Source of the DNA: Methylocystis suflitae
GTDB lineage: Bacteria > Pseudomonadota > Alphaproteobacteria > Rhizobiales > Beijerinckiaceae
Direction: 5' to 3'
DNA length: 64,000 bases
Assembly (NCBI RefSeq): GCF_024448135.1
Contig: NZ_JAMRYX010000041.1
Span: forward strand, 17,422-81,421
Under the pieces are notes generated by a model. The model was not told the DNA's origin. It worked only from the letters and a program-made list of their open reading frames with translations, and made no database searches. Position numbers and translations under genes: made by a program. Positions 53,571-63,742 of the stretch are shown in pieces. Each line of letters begins with the position of its first letter. Within the stretch, counting starts at the first letter, position 1.

Positions 53571-54089
53571 TTATGCGTAGCGCTGCGTGCGCAACTGATC
53601 GCGGGCGCGGCGGCGATCCTGGGCCGGCTGATAGGCGACGCGCGCATGATAAGCGCAATACGGCCCACCGCCGACGGATGACTTGCCGCCGCAGAAGCGG
53701 AACTCCGCCGACGTTGGGTCGCCCATCGGCCAGCGGCACATGGATTCGCGGAGCTCCATGATTGTGACGCGCTCCGACATCGGGATCACCACTTCTTCTT
53801 CTGGCGCAAGCCGCGGCGCCGCCAGCGCATGCGGCGCGAAAGCGAGCGCCAGATTGCCGTGCGAGGAGACGCCGTTCATGCGCGGGTGCGTCGGGCGAGG
53901 GGCTTTGGCCGCGCGCGGCCGCTGCGCGCTCGCCGTCTTGGCGCGTTCGGCGAGTCCGAGACGATGGATCTTTCCGATCACAGCGTTGCGGGTGATGCCC
54001 GGTCCAAGTTCAGCCGCCACTTGGCTGGCGCTGAGACCATCGGTCCAAAGCTTGCGGAGCAGTTCGACGCGTTCGTCGGTCCATGACAT
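53571..54089 (-). CDS. gcrA: Cell-cycle regulator GcrA
   Basis: 172 residues from the ATG at 54089, with GGAG upstream; the frame extends to 54491 but the family begins exactly at MSWTDERVELLRKLW. The N-terminal helix-turn-helix (LSASQVAAELGPGITRNAVIGKIHRLGL) is diagnostic. The C-terminal part includes CRWPMGDPTSAEFRFCGG and GPYCAYHARVAYQP. GcrA binds sigma-70 at promoters methylated by CcrM on GANTC. This protein is confined to alphaproteobacteria and supports the taxonomic call. Confidence 0.95.
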   Translation of the reverse strand: MSWTDERVELLRKLWTDGLSASQVAAELGPGITRNAVIGKIHRLGLAERAKTASAQRPRAAKAPRPTHPRMNGVSSHGNLALAFAPHALAAPRLAPEEEVVIPMSERVTIMELRESMCRWPMGDPTSAEFRFCGGKSSVGGGPYCAYHARVAYQPAQDRRRARDQLRTQRYA

Positions 54090-54503
54090 TAGGCTTCTCC
54101 ATTCTTTCGGGTCGAGCGCGGGTCGGATTTTCTTCCGACCGCAGCGCAGGCCTGAAGCCCTGCGGCGATGTGATTGCGCATCAACACTCGAGAGAACACG
54201 CCCAAACGAATTACGCGGGCGCCGACTAGAAACTTTCTGTTTACTTTGAATCATGCGCGAGTCGCGCTGGCAAGCGCGCGCTGGCGTTCTCAACAGGCTT
54301 TCGGCGAGACTGTTGCGCGCAGGACTCACCCTTGCGCACCCCCGCCAGCCGTTTTGACGCCAATATCGAACCGCGCCATGGATTTGACCGCGTCGGGCGG
54401 CGCGCTTAAAATCCCGACCTGAACTGCCGCCCGAAAAGGGCGGCGCTTTGTTTTTCGAGCTTCCTCTGGCCGGAGCCAGCGACGGGAGCATGGAGCAGGG
54501 CTT
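54090..54503. other. Divergent intergenic region between gcrA and argD
   Basis: About 410 bases with no supported gene; the open + frame at 54174-54422 is low-complexity and lacks a Shine-Dalgarno. GANTC sites (GAATC near 54249, GACTC near 54314) are present, consistent with CcrM/GcrA control of gcrA or neighbours. A terminator-like hairpin at 54426-54455 lies just before argD. Confidence 0.4.
54426..54455 (+). terminator. Terminator-like hairpin in the argD leader
   Basis: GCCGCCC-GAAAA-GGGCGGC followed by GCTTTGTTTTT. A perfect 7-bp GC stem with a U-rich tail on the + strand, about 50 bases upstream of the argD start and not after any gene. It could end a short RNA made from this region or act as a leader attenuator. 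Confidence 0.7.
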
Positions 54504-55699
54504 TTGACGTCAGCGCTTTATCCGACCTATCCGCGCGCCGATCTTGCATTCAAACATGGCGAAGGCGCGTGGTTGATTGCGGAAAACGGCGACCGCTATC
54601 TCGATTTCAGCGCGGGCGTCGCCGTACTGTCGCTCGGCCACAATCATCCGCACCTCGTCGAGACCTTAAAGCGCGCGGCGGAAGAACCGTGGCATGTCTC
54701 CAATCTCTTTCGTATCCCGCAAGCCGAGCGGCTCGCCGAGCGGCTCTGCGACGCCACATTCGCTGATCTGGTCTTTTTCACCAATTCCGGCGCGGAAGCC
54801 GTGGAGTGCGCGATCAAGACCGCGCGCAAATTCCATGCGGTCAACGGGCAGCCGGAACGCTATCGGCTGATCACTTTCGAAGGCGCCTTCCATGGCCGCA
54901 CGCTCGCGACGATCGCCGCAGGCGGCAATACGAAATATCTTGAAGGGTTCGGCCCGCCCGTCGAGGGCTTCGATCAGGTCCCGTTCGGCGATCTTGACGC
55001 CGTCGAGGCGGCGATCACGCAAGAAACGGCGGGCGTCCTGCTCGAACCGATTCAGGGAGAAGGCGGGCTGCGAGTCTTTTCGCCGTCGTTCCTTGCGCAG
55101 CTGCGCGCGCTTTGCGACGCGCGCGGGCTGCTGCTGGTGTTCGACGAAGTCCAATGCGGCGTCGGCCGCACGGGCAAGTTCCTCGCCTGCGAACATGCCG
55201 GCGTCGCGCCCGATATCGCGGCGCTCGCCAAGGGGCTGGGCGGCGGCTTTCCGATCGGCGCGTGCCTCGCGACGCGCGAGGCGGCCAAAGGCATGACGCT
55301 GGGCGCGCATGGCTCGACCTTCGGCGGCAATCCGCTGGCCACGGCCGTGGGCGGCGCCGTTCTCGACGTCGTGCTCGCGGCGGGCTTCATGGCGCGCGTC
55401 GCGCGGCTTGGCGCGCTGTTGCGCCAGCGACTGGCGGAGATCGAGGACCGCTATCCCTCGCTCATCGAAGAGATCCGCGGCGAAGGGCTGATGTTTGGCG
55501 TCAAGACGCGGATTCCGAACGGCGACTTCGCCGCCGCCGCCCGCGCCGAAGGGCTGTTGACGGTGCTCGCCGGCGACAATGTCGTGCGCCTTTTGCCGCC
55601 GCTCATCATTGACGAGGCCGACATCGCTGCGGCGGCGGCGCGGCTTTCCGACGCCTGCGCCCGGCTCGCCGCGCCCGCAGAAAAGCTCGGAGCCGCGTG

Positions 55700-55700
<1 letters not shown>
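54504..55700 (+). CDS. argD: Acetylornithine aminotransferase ArgD
   Basis: 398 residues from the TTG at 54504. Class III aminotransferase features: [61 protein letters not shown] and the PLP lysine in [14 protein letters not shown]. It converts N-acetylornithine and 2-oxoglutarate in arginine synthesis. The stop overlaps the argF start. The order argD-argF-hslO is widely conserved in Hyphomicrobiales. Confidence 0.95.
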
Positions 55701-56643
<943 letters not shown>

Positions 56644-56644
<1 letters not shown>

Positions 56645-57615
56645 TGCCGCAAGGCGGCGCTTCGGCGCCGAGCCGGCCAGTCGCGCTTCATGCCCAGGAT
56701 GACCGGGTGCTGCCTTTCGCGGTCGAAGCGCTCGACCTGCGCGGCCGCGTCGTGCGTCTCGGACCCACGGTCGATTCCATCCTGAGCCATTACGCCTATC
56801 CGCCGCAGGTCGCGCGTCTGCTCGGCGAAGCGGTGGCGCTCGCCGCGCTGCTCGGCTCTATTCTCGAATCGCACGGGCGCTTCCAGCTGCAGACGCGCAG
56901 CGACGGGCCCGTCGATATGCTCGTCGTCGACTATGACGCGCCGGGGAAGCTGCGCGGCTTCGCCCGTTTCGACGCTGAGCGCGTCGCCCAAATGCGCGAC
57001 GCCTCGCCGGCGGCGCTGTTCGGACGCGGTCATCTGGCGCTCACGATCGAACGCGAGGAAGACGCCGCGCGCTACCAGGGCGTGGTGCCGCTGGAGGGCG
57101 AGAGCCTCGCCGAGGCGGCGCATATCTATTTCCGGCAATCGGAGCAGATCCCGTCATTCGTCAGACTCGCCGTCGCCGAAAGCGTCACGCCGCAGGGCGC
57201 CAGCTGGCGCGCCGGCGGACTGCTGCTGCAATATTTGCCGCCCGGCGGCGCCCGCGCCCGCGATCTTCCGCCCGGCGACGCGCCCGAGGGCGCGGAGGAC
57301 TCTTCCGAGAACGAAAGCGATCATTGGACCGAAGGCCAAGCGCTTGCCGCCACTCTTGAAGACCACGAGCTTGTCGATCCGGCGCTTTCGGGCGAGCGAC
57401 TGCTCTATCGCCTATTCCACGAGCGGGGCGTCAAGGTTTTCACCGAACGCGCCCTTGAGGAATTCTGCCGCTGTTCGAACGAGCGCATCGACAAACTGTT
57501 GAGGAGCTTCTCGCCGCAAGAGCGCAGCGATATGATCGGCGACGACGGCCACATTGGCGTCACCTGCGAATTCTGCGGGACGCTACGCAGCTTCGATCCC
57601 GCCGATTTCGACTGA
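56644..57615 (+). CDS. hslO: Redox-regulated chaperone Hsp33
   Basis: 323 residues from the ATG at 56644. The N-terminal domain has LLGEAVALAALLGSILESHGRFQLQTRSDGPVDMLVV-type residues. The C-terminal redox switch contains CRCSNER and CEFCGTLRSF, the four zinc cysteines as CxC and CxxC. Under oxidation the disulfides form and the chaperone binds unfolded proteins. An acidic insert (EGAEDSSENESDHW) separates the domains. Confidence 0.95.
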
Positions 57616-57642
57616 TCCGCCGCCAAGCGCGAAGCCAACAGA

Positions 57643-58350
57643 ATGTCCGCTGAGTTTATTTTTCCGCCGCCGCCCTTCCCAAGCGTCGCCATCGCGCAAG
57701 ACGCGCGGCGATTTCCCGTGCGGCGGATCTTCTGCATTGCGCTGAACTACGCCGCGCACGCCCGGGAAATGGGAAAGGACCCCGCTAAGGGCGGCGACGC
57801 GGAGCCGCCGGTGTTCTTCTCCAAGCCCGCCGACGCGGTGGTCGAGAGCGGCGCGGCCATTCCCTATCCGACGCTGACGCATAATCTTCACCACGAGATC
57901 GAATTGGTTGCGGCGCTGGGCAAGGGGGGCGCAGACATTCCCGCGGAGCGGGCGCTCGACTGCGTCTTCGGCTATGCCGCCGGCATTGACCTGACCCGGC
58001 GCGACCTGCAAACCGCGGCGCGCAGCGCCGGCTGGCCGTGGGACATGTCCAAAGGCTTCGACCATTCCGCGCCCATCGGCGCGATAACCCCCGTCGCCGC
58101 CATCGGCCATCCGACGCGGGGGCGCATCGCGCTCTCCGTCAATGGCGTGCTGCGACAGACGGGCGACCTCAGCGATCTTATCTGGAGCGTTCCGGACATC
58201 ATCGCGGCGCTGTCGCGAAATGTCGCGCTTGCGCCCGGCGACCTCATCTTCACCGGCACGCCCTCGGGCGTTGGACCGCTCCTTCCCGGCGACCGGGTCG
58301 AAGGCGAGGTCGAGCGCGTCGGGTCTGTGGCCGTAAGCATCGGAAAATAA
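57643..58350 (+). CDS. Fumarylacetoacetate hydrolase (FAH) family protein
   Basis: 235 residues. The FAH core: IFCIALNYAAHAREMG, PVFFSKPADAV, HHEIELVAALG with the metal Glu pair, GYAAGIDLTRRDLQ and TGTPSGVGPLLPGD. Members hydrolyse or decarboxylate acylpyruvates and related oxo-acids with Mg2+. The substrate cannot be predicted; no aromatic-degradation genes are adjacent. The gene follows hslO after 27 bases and may belong to the same transcript. Confidence 0.92.
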   Translation: MSAEFIFPPPPFPSVAIAQDARRFPVRRIFCIALNYAAHAREMGKDPAKGGDAEPPVFFSKPADAVVESGAAIPYPTLTHNLHHEIELVAALGKGGADIPAERALDCVFGYAAGIDLTRRDLQTAARSAGWPWDMSKGFDHSAPIGAITPVAAIGHPTRGRIALSVNGVLRQTGDLSDLIWSVPDIIAALSRNVALAPGDLIFTGTPSGVGPLLPGDRVEGEVERVGSVAVSIGK

Positions 58351-58468
58351 GCCAGGTTGCGCCAAGCAGGGAAACCCGGCTATTTGCACAGGCGTGAAAC
58401 GCCTTCGCGCGATCTTTCGCAACCGTGGTTGCGCCTCCACTGAGCCGCCGGCGCCCGAGGCTCTAGAC

Positions 58469-59965
58469 ATGCCGGTAAATCTCGACCCCGAAGACTGGGA
58501 CGAATTTCGCGCCGAGAGCCATCGCGCGCTCGACATGATGCTCGATTATCTGCGCGAAATCCGCGAGCGCCCCGTCTGGACCGAGCCAAGCGACGAGGCG
58601 CGGGCGCGCTTCAAACGCGACCTTCCGCAAGAGGGCCGCGCCCTCTCCGCCGTGCTCGAGGATTTCGACCGCTACATCAAGCCGTTCGCCACCGGCAACA
58701 CGCATCCGATGTTCATGGGCTGGGCCCAGGGCGCGGGCACGCCGGCCGGCATGATCGCCGAAATGCTCGCCGCCGGCATGAACTCCAACTGCGGCGGACG
58801 CAATCATATCGCCATCGACGTCGAGCGGCAGATCGCCGCCTGGATGGCGCAGGCTTTCGGCTTTCCGCTCGACGCGAGCGGCGTCTTCGTCACCGGAACG
58901 TCGATCGCCAACTTCCTCTGCCTGCTCGTCGCGCGCGACCAGGCCTATGGCGAGAAGGATGTTCGGCTTAACGGGCTCTGCGCGCTTCCGGGCCAGCTCA
59001 TCGCCTATGCGTCGCGAGAGGCGCATAATTGCGTGCGCCAGGCGATGGAGCTTGCGGGTCTCGGCGCGCGGCATCTGCGCCTCATTCCTTCGGACGAGCG
59101 GCGCGCGATGAAGGTGCATGATCTCCGTCGCGCCATCGCCGCCGACCGCGCGGCGGGGTTCAGGCCGTTTCTGATCGTCGGCACGGCGGGAACGGTCGAT
59201 ACCGGCGCCATCGATCCGCTCGACCGGCTCGCCGACGTCGCGCACACCGAGGATCTATGGTTCCATGTCGATGGGGCCTTCGGCGCGCTGGCGGCGCTCT
59301 CGCCGGCGCTCAAGCCGTTGGTCAAGGGACTGGAGCGCGCCGACAGCGTCGCCTTCGACTTCCATAAATGGCTGCACGTCCCCTATGACGCCGGCTTCTT
59401 TCTGGTGCGCGACAAGGCGGCCCATAAGCGCGCCTTCGCGGCCAACGCCGCCTATCTGACGCGGGCGCCGCGCGGCCTCGCGGCGGGCGACACCTGGCCC
59501 TGCGATCTCGGCCCCGACCTGTCGCGCAGCTTCCGCGCGCTCAAAGCCTGGTTCACCATCGAAACCTTCGGCGCCAAGCGTTTGGGCCAATGCATCGAGC
59601 AGACCTGCCGCATGGCGAAGCGGCTCGAGGCGTGGATCGCGCAATCGGACGCCTTCGCGCTGCGCGCGCCGGTGACGCTCAACATCGTCTGCTTCGGCGT
59701 CAAGGACGATGAGGACGGTTCGCTGGCGCGCGAAATCGTCATGGAGCTGCACGAGCGCGGCGAGGCGGCGCCGTCGCTGACCATTCTCGACGGGGTTCCG
59801 GCGATCCGCGCCGCGATCATCAACCACCGGACCGAAGAGCGCGACATCGACGCCTTCACCGCGTTTCTCGACGCGGCGCTGCGACGCGCCCGCAAGGAGC
59901 CGCATGATTTCGGCGCGCTGGTCGAACCGCACGGGCCGGGAAAGACCCGGCTCTCCGAGGATTGA
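58469..59965 (+). CDS. PLP-dependent amino acid decarboxylase (group II, AADC-like)
   Basis: 498 residues from the ATG at 58469, preceded by GAGG; the frame is open from a GTG at 58394. Motifs are HPMFMGWAQGAGTPAGMIAEML, GVFVTGTSIANFLCLLVAR, VGTAGTVDTGAIDPL, the PLP aspartate region FHVDGAFGA and the lysine in DFHKWLHVPYDAG. It resembles aromatic-L-amino-acid and related decarboxylases. The substrate is unknown. A length near 500 and all key residues suggest an active enzyme. Confidence 0.9.
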   Translation: MPVNLDPEDWDEFRAESHRALDMMLDYLREIRERPVWTEPSDEARARFKRDLPQEGRALSAVLEDFDRYIKPFATGNTHPMFMGWAQGAGTPAGMIAEMLAAGMNSNCGGRNHIAIDVERQIAAWMAQAFGFPLDASGVFVTGTSIANFLCLLVARDQAYGEKDVRLNGLCALPGQLIAYASREAHNCVRQAMELAGLGARHLRLIPSDERRAMKVHDLRRAIAADRAAGFRPFLIVGTAGTVDTGAIDPLDRLADVAHTEDLWFHVDGAFGALAALSPALKPLVKGLERADSVAFDFHKWLHVPYDAGFFLVRDKAAHKRAFAANAAYLTRAPRGLAAGDTWPCDLGPDLSRSFRALKAWFTIETFGAKRLGQCIEQTCRMAKRLEAWIAQSDAFALRAPVTLNIVCFGVKDDEDGSLAREIVMELHERGEAAPSLTILDGVPAIRAAIINHRTEERDIDAFTAFLDAALRRARKEPHDFGALVEPHGPGKTRLSED

Positions 59966-60022
59966 CGCCGCGCTTGTCGTGAGCCTGTTATATTTCGCCG
60001 GGCTCTCTTTTCGATCCTTCCC

Positions 60023-61126
60023 GTGAGCGCCGCTATGATCCCAGACCGCCTCGCACAGCCGCCATCCGCCGGAATTCCCGGATGTCTATGGTTCGTGCGG
60101 TTCAACGGCGCCGGCGAAGCCGAGCCCGGAACGGCCGAAGATTTCGCAAACCTCGGCGCGCCGCGCGAGGGATTCTTGTGGCTGCACATGGATCTCGCCG
60201 ACGTGCGTTCGCGCCCGTTGCTGGCGCGAATCCCGGCGCTTTCCGAAGACGCGCGCGACTCGCTCTGCGACCCCATAGACCACCAGCATCTGGAATATTC
60301 GGAAGGAATTGTCAGCGGCGCGCTGCTCGATTACGAGCGCGACCTCGGCGGACCGACCTCGCGCACCGACTATGTCCGCTTCGCTTCGGGGGCGAGCTTT
60401 TTCATCAGCGCGCGACGGCTGCCGATGGACAGCGTCGAGGCGACGCACATCGCCATTAATCGCGGCGTCCGCCTGACCTCGCCGATCCACCTGTTCGAAC
60501 TGCTGACCGATGCGCTGATCGACGGGCTGGCGCGCAAGGCCGCCGAACTCGGCGCGGCGTTCGATCGCGTCGAGGACCGCATCATCGATCAGCATGGCCG
60601 CCAGGCGCGGCCGGCGCTTAGCGCCGCACGGCGCGACGCCGTGCGTCTGGCGCGCCAGATCAGCGGCCTGTCGTCGACGGTCGCGCGCCTCGAAACGATT
60701 GAGGAGGAGGCCGACGAACAGCGGGACAATGACCTGCGCGACGCCGCGGCAAGGCTGGTTCAACACGCCGGCGCGCTGACGCAGGACGTGACGAGCCTTC
60801 AGGAGCGCGCCCGTCTCCTGCAAGATGAACTCAACGCGCTTCTGAGCTTGGAGACCAATGACCGGCTTTACGTGTTGACGTTGACGACGATGCTGCTGCT
60901 GCCGGCGACCTTCGTCACCGGCTATTTCGGCATGAACACCAAGAATCTGCTGTTCGCGGAAGACGACAATGGCACGCTCTACGCAACAATTCTCTGTGTC
61001 CTGGCCTCGGCGACGGCGCTTTTCCTGATGCGTCGCTGGGGACTTGCCGGCGCGCCCGAGAGCGAGGATCAGCGGCCGGCCGCGCCGGAGCGTCGGCACG
61101 ACCGGCCAGCCGACAGAAGTTTTTGA
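60023..61126 (+). CDS. CorA-family zinc/magnesium transporter (ZntB-like)
   Basis: 367 residues from the GTG at 60023 (or ATG 60035). A long cytoplasmic N-terminal domain (about 1-295) ends in a helix-rich stalk, then two C-terminal helices with the YFGMNTKN signature loop, the GMN selectivity motif of CorA proteins. ZntB members export zinc, so the direction and ion are inferred from similarity only. A basic, polar tail follows the last helix. Confidence 0.9.
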   Translation: MSAAMIPDRLAQPPSAGIPGCLWFVRFNGAGEAEPGTAEDFANLGAPREGFLWLHMDLADVRSRPLLARIPALSEDARDSLCDPIDHQHLEYSEGIVSGALLDYERDLGGPTSRTDYVRFASGASFFISARRLPMDSVEATHIAINRGVRLTSPIHLFELLTDALIDGLARKAAELGAAFDRVEDRIIDQHGRQARPALSAARRDAVRLARQISGLSSTVARLETIEEEADEQRDNDLRDAAARLVQHAGALTQDVTSLQERARLLQDELNALLSLETNDRLYVLTLTTMLLLPATFVTGYFGMNTKNLLFAEDDNGTLYATILCVLASATALFLMRRWGLAGAPESEDQRPAAPERRHDRPADRSF

Positions 61127-61226
61127 CATTGGCCGAGTGAGTTGCGGGGTTTACAGGCGCGCGGCGGCCGCCTAGTTTCCGCGCCGAATGGGGCAAGACG
61201 CCCTCCGAGTACAACCTGGGAAATCC

Positions 61227-62355
61227 ATGCGCGCCGAACCGCTTGCGCTGAAAGCCGACATTGAGCAGTCCATCGGACTGCTGAGGAGGCATCTTTGACG
61301 TTGACGCCTCCCAACGGCGTCTCGCCGAACTGAACGTCCGGGCGGAAGATCCCGAGCTTTGGAACGACCCTGAAACTGCGCAAAAGCTGATGCGCGAGCG
61401 CACCCAGCTCGAAGATCAGGTGGGGGCGCTCTCAAGCCTCGAGCGCGAGCTCGAAGACGCGCTGACGCTCGTCGAACTCGGCGAAGCCGAGGGCGACGCG
61501 GCGACTGAAAAAGAGGGCGTCGACGCGCTCAAAAGCATCCTGAAGCAGGCGCGCGCCCGGCAGACCGAGGCGCTGTTCGCCGGCGAAGCCGACGCCAACG
61601 ACACCTATATCGAGGTCCATTCGGGCGCTGGCGGCACCGAGAGCCAGGATTGGGCGCGCATGCTGTTTCGCATGTATGCGCGCTGGGGCGAGCGTCACAA
61701 ATTCCAGGTCGAGGTGATCGAGGAGACGCCGGGCGAAGAGGCCGGCATCAAGTCGGGCACGCTGCTCGTCAAGGGCCACAATGCTCATGGCTGGGCGAAG
61801 ACAGAATCGGGCGTGCATCGCTTGGTGCGGATTTCGCCGTTCGACTCCAACGCTCGCCGCCATACCAGCTTCGCCTCGGTCTGGGTCTATCCGGTGGTCG
61901 ATGACCGGATCGAGGTGAATGTTAATGAATCCGATTGCCGTATAGACACGTATAGATCGTCAGGGGCCGGCGGCCAGCACGTCAATACGACCGACTCGGC
62001 GATCCGCATCACCCATATTCCGACCGGCATCGTCGTCGCCTGTCAGGCGGAGCGCTCGCAGCACAAGAATCGGGCGACCGCGTGGAACATGCTGCGCGCG
62101 CGGCTCTATGAGCTGGAGCTCGAAAAGCGCGAGGCCGAAGCCAATAAGGTGGCGGCGTCGAAGACCGAAATCGGCTGGGGCCATCAGATCCGCAGCTATG
62201 TGCTGCAGCCCTATCAGCTGGTGAAGGATCTGCGCTCCGGCTTCACCTCGGGGACGCCTTCGGACGTTCTCGACGGCGAGCTGGACGACTTCATGCAGGC
62301 CTCTCTGGCGCAGCGTATATATGGCGGTCCCGAGAAGGTTGAGGACGTCGAGTAG
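61227..62355 (+). CDS. prfB: Peptide chain release factor 2, programmed +1 frameshift at 61293-61299
   Basis: Translation starts at the ATG 61227 (MRAEPLALKADIEQ) and meets TGA at 61296-61298 after 23 codons. The site AGG AGG CAT CTT TGA C has the Shine-Dalgarno-like AGGAGG three bases before CTT, exactly as in E. coli prfB. After a +1 shift the frame runs from 61297 to 62355, giving about 375 residues. Landmarks are the UGA-recognition tripeptide SPF (VRISPFDS) and the GGQ motif (SSGAGGQHVNT). RF2 releases peptides at UAA and UGA and autoregulates through this shift. Confidence 0.95.
61284..61299 (+). promoter_or_regulatory. RF2 recoding site
   Basis: AGGAGG (61284-61289), CAT, CTT and TGAC. 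The internal Shine-Dalgarno and the slippery CTT-TGA-C are the two known stimulators of +1 shifting in prfB. Low RF2 slows decoding of TGA and raises frameshifting. Confidence 0.93.
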
Positions 62356-62361
62356 CTGCGC

Positions 62362-62751
62362 TCACGCCCATTTCTCGATCGCCAGGCCGGGAATATCATC
62401 GAAATCCTCACTGTTCGCCACGACCAGCGTAAGGCCGAGATCGAGCGCCTGCGCGGCGATCATTCGATCAAGCGTGCGGCGGCGCTTCGGGTCCACTTTT
62501 CGAAGCAGCGCGCCATAGGCGTCGGCGCCGCCGCGGTCGAAGGGCAGCACATCCAGATTCTCGGAGAGCAGCGCGATATTGTCCGCAAGCCGTCCGTTAT
62601 TTTCGGCGGCGGCTGCGCCAAGCGTTTCGGCGAGACTGATCGCCGAGACCGCCACGTCGCCGATCTCGAGCGCGGCGAGCCGATCGAGAACGCCGGGAAG
62701 GCCGAGCGCCGCGGCGATGACGATATTGGTGTCGAGGAGGTAGCGCGCCAT
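62362..62751 (-). CDS. vapC: VapC-type PIN-domain ribonuclease toxin
   Basis: 129 residues. The PIN acidic residues are in YLLDTNIVIAA (Asp), SLAETLGAA (Glu), RTLDRMIAAQAL (Asp) and VVANSEDFDDIPGL (Asp). VapC toxins cleave tRNA or rRNA in the cytoplasm. The gene is 3 bases after vapB and ends 6 bases from the convergent prfB stop. Confidence 0.92.
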   Translation of the reverse strand: MARYLLDTNIVIAAALGLPGVLDRLAALEIGDVAVSAISLAETLGAAAAENNGRLADNIALLSENLDVLPFDRGGADAYGALLRKVDPKRRRTLDRMIAAQALDLGLTLVVANSEDFDDIPGLAIEKWA

Positions 62752-62754
62752 GCG

Positions 62755-62991
62755 CTAGCGGGCGTCGAACAGCCGCTTGGGCGGCTTGAACTCGGGGCGC
62801 GCGATCGAGGCCGGCGGCGGCGCGGCTTTGAGCCGCGCAACAAGTTCTGCCATATCGAGCCGCGCCGGCGTCACCACGAGACTTCCGCCTTGCCGCCGCA
62901 CAACGACCTCGGCGCCCTCGTCGAAAGCGATTCCGCGCGGAATTCTGACCGCAAGACTATTGCCCGATTTGAAAATGCGCGTGGAGCTCAT
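62755..62991 (-). CDS. vapB: VapB-type AbrB-fold antitoxin
   Basis: 78 residues. The N-terminal SpoVT/AbrB fold reads STRIFKSGNSLAVRIPRGI, then EGAEVVVRRQGGSLVV. The C-terminal Pro-rich tail (APPPASIARPEFKPP) is the toxin-binding part. It should repress its own promoter as a complex with VapC. It sits directly upstream of the toxin gene. Confidence 0.92.
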   Translation of the reverse strand: MSSTRIFKSGNSLAVRIPRGIAFDEGAEVVVRRQGGSLVVTPARLDMAELVARLKAAPPPASIARPEFKPPKRLFDAR

Positions 62992-63246
62992 GACATCAGT
63001 CTGTCAAGGCGGCCGCATTCTGTCAATCTGAGTATATACGTCCCTTCACAGAATAGCCGCCACTGAACGGGATCGCTCAGGGTCCCGTCTGAGCCCGGCG
63101 ACCGCGCCAAGCCAACGGCGAATCCGAAAAATAACGCCGCGCCAAACTGCGGCGGGCCGACGAATTTAGTTGCTTCCACGCATAGGGCGCGCGCTTGATC
63201 CCTTGGGCGAGCGCGTGCTATCTGCGGCTCGCCACGCATGCGCTGC

Positions 63247-63336
63247 GGAGAGGTGGCTGAGTGGTTGAAAGCACCGCACTCGAAATGCGGCATACGGGCA
63301 ACCGTATCGGGGGTTCAAATCCCTCCCTCTCCGCCA
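63247..63336 (+). tRNA. tRNA-Ser (anticodon CGA)
   Basis: 90 bases including an encoded CCA. Acceptor arms GGAGAGG and CCTCTCC pair fully. The D-arm, an anticodon loop CTCGAAA (anticodon CGA, reads UCG), a long variable arm (ATACGGGCAACCGTAT) typical of serine tRNAs and GGTTCAAATCC in the T-arm are visible. Confidence 0.96.
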
Positions 63337-63665
63337 CTGACGCATTGTCTGCTCCACTCGGACGGCCGTTCTGCTGAGGATGGCCGGGCTCGATGCGCTC
63401 GATCTCGGCGCCCAGGCGCGCGAAGCGATGGTCAGATCAAAATTATTCCAAGCCAGCCAGCGAAGGCCATCGATCGCAGGTTTCCAGCAGTTGGGTCCGC
63501 GAATTTTTCATGGGGCCGGCGGTTTCGTGATGGTCGAGCGATACGCGTATCGTCAGTCTGCCTCGGACGACAAATGTGATTTGTAACGCTGTAATTCGCG
63601 GCCTTGACTTGCGCGGGGACGCCGACCTATATCGCAAATTCTTCCAGACCGCTAAAGCGGGTCGG
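63337..63665. other. Spacer between two tRNA genes
   Basis: About 330 bases. A short open + frame at 63380-63586 lacks a Shine-Dalgarno and resembles nothing. No integrase or attachment repeat is visible next to the tRNA-Ser 3' end. I see nothing else. Confidence 0.4.
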
Positions 63666-63742
63666 GGCGGAGTAGCTCAGTCGGCTAGAGCAGAGGAATC
63701 ATAATCCTTGTGTCGGGGGTTCGAGTCCCTCCTCCGCTACCA
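63666..63742 (+). tRNA. tRNA-Met (anticodon CAU)
   Basis: 77 bases with encoded CCA. Acceptor GGCGGAG pairs with CTCCGCT (one G-T). The anticodon loop is ATCATAA with anticodon CAT. The 5' G-T pair at 1-72 and the T-arm GGGTTCGAGTCCC fit elongator tRNA-Met of alphaproteobacteria; the initiator would have a C1-A72 mismatch and GGG pairs in the anticodon stem. Confidence 0.94.

Noticed and set aside
54174..54422. 82-codon + strand frame between gcrA and argD
   Set aside because: No Shine-Dalgarno, no recognisable pattern; lies in a divergent control region.
60086..61129. 347-codon minus strand frame opposite the CorA-like gene
   Set aside because: Arg/Gln-rich antisense composition; the + strand GMN motif decides.
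63247..63336. tRNA-Ser as an integration site for a mobile element
   Set aside because: No integrase gene, no repeat of the tRNA 3' end within the window.
63380..63586. 68-codon frame between the tRNA genes
   Set aside because: No ribosome site and no family resemblance; likely chance.
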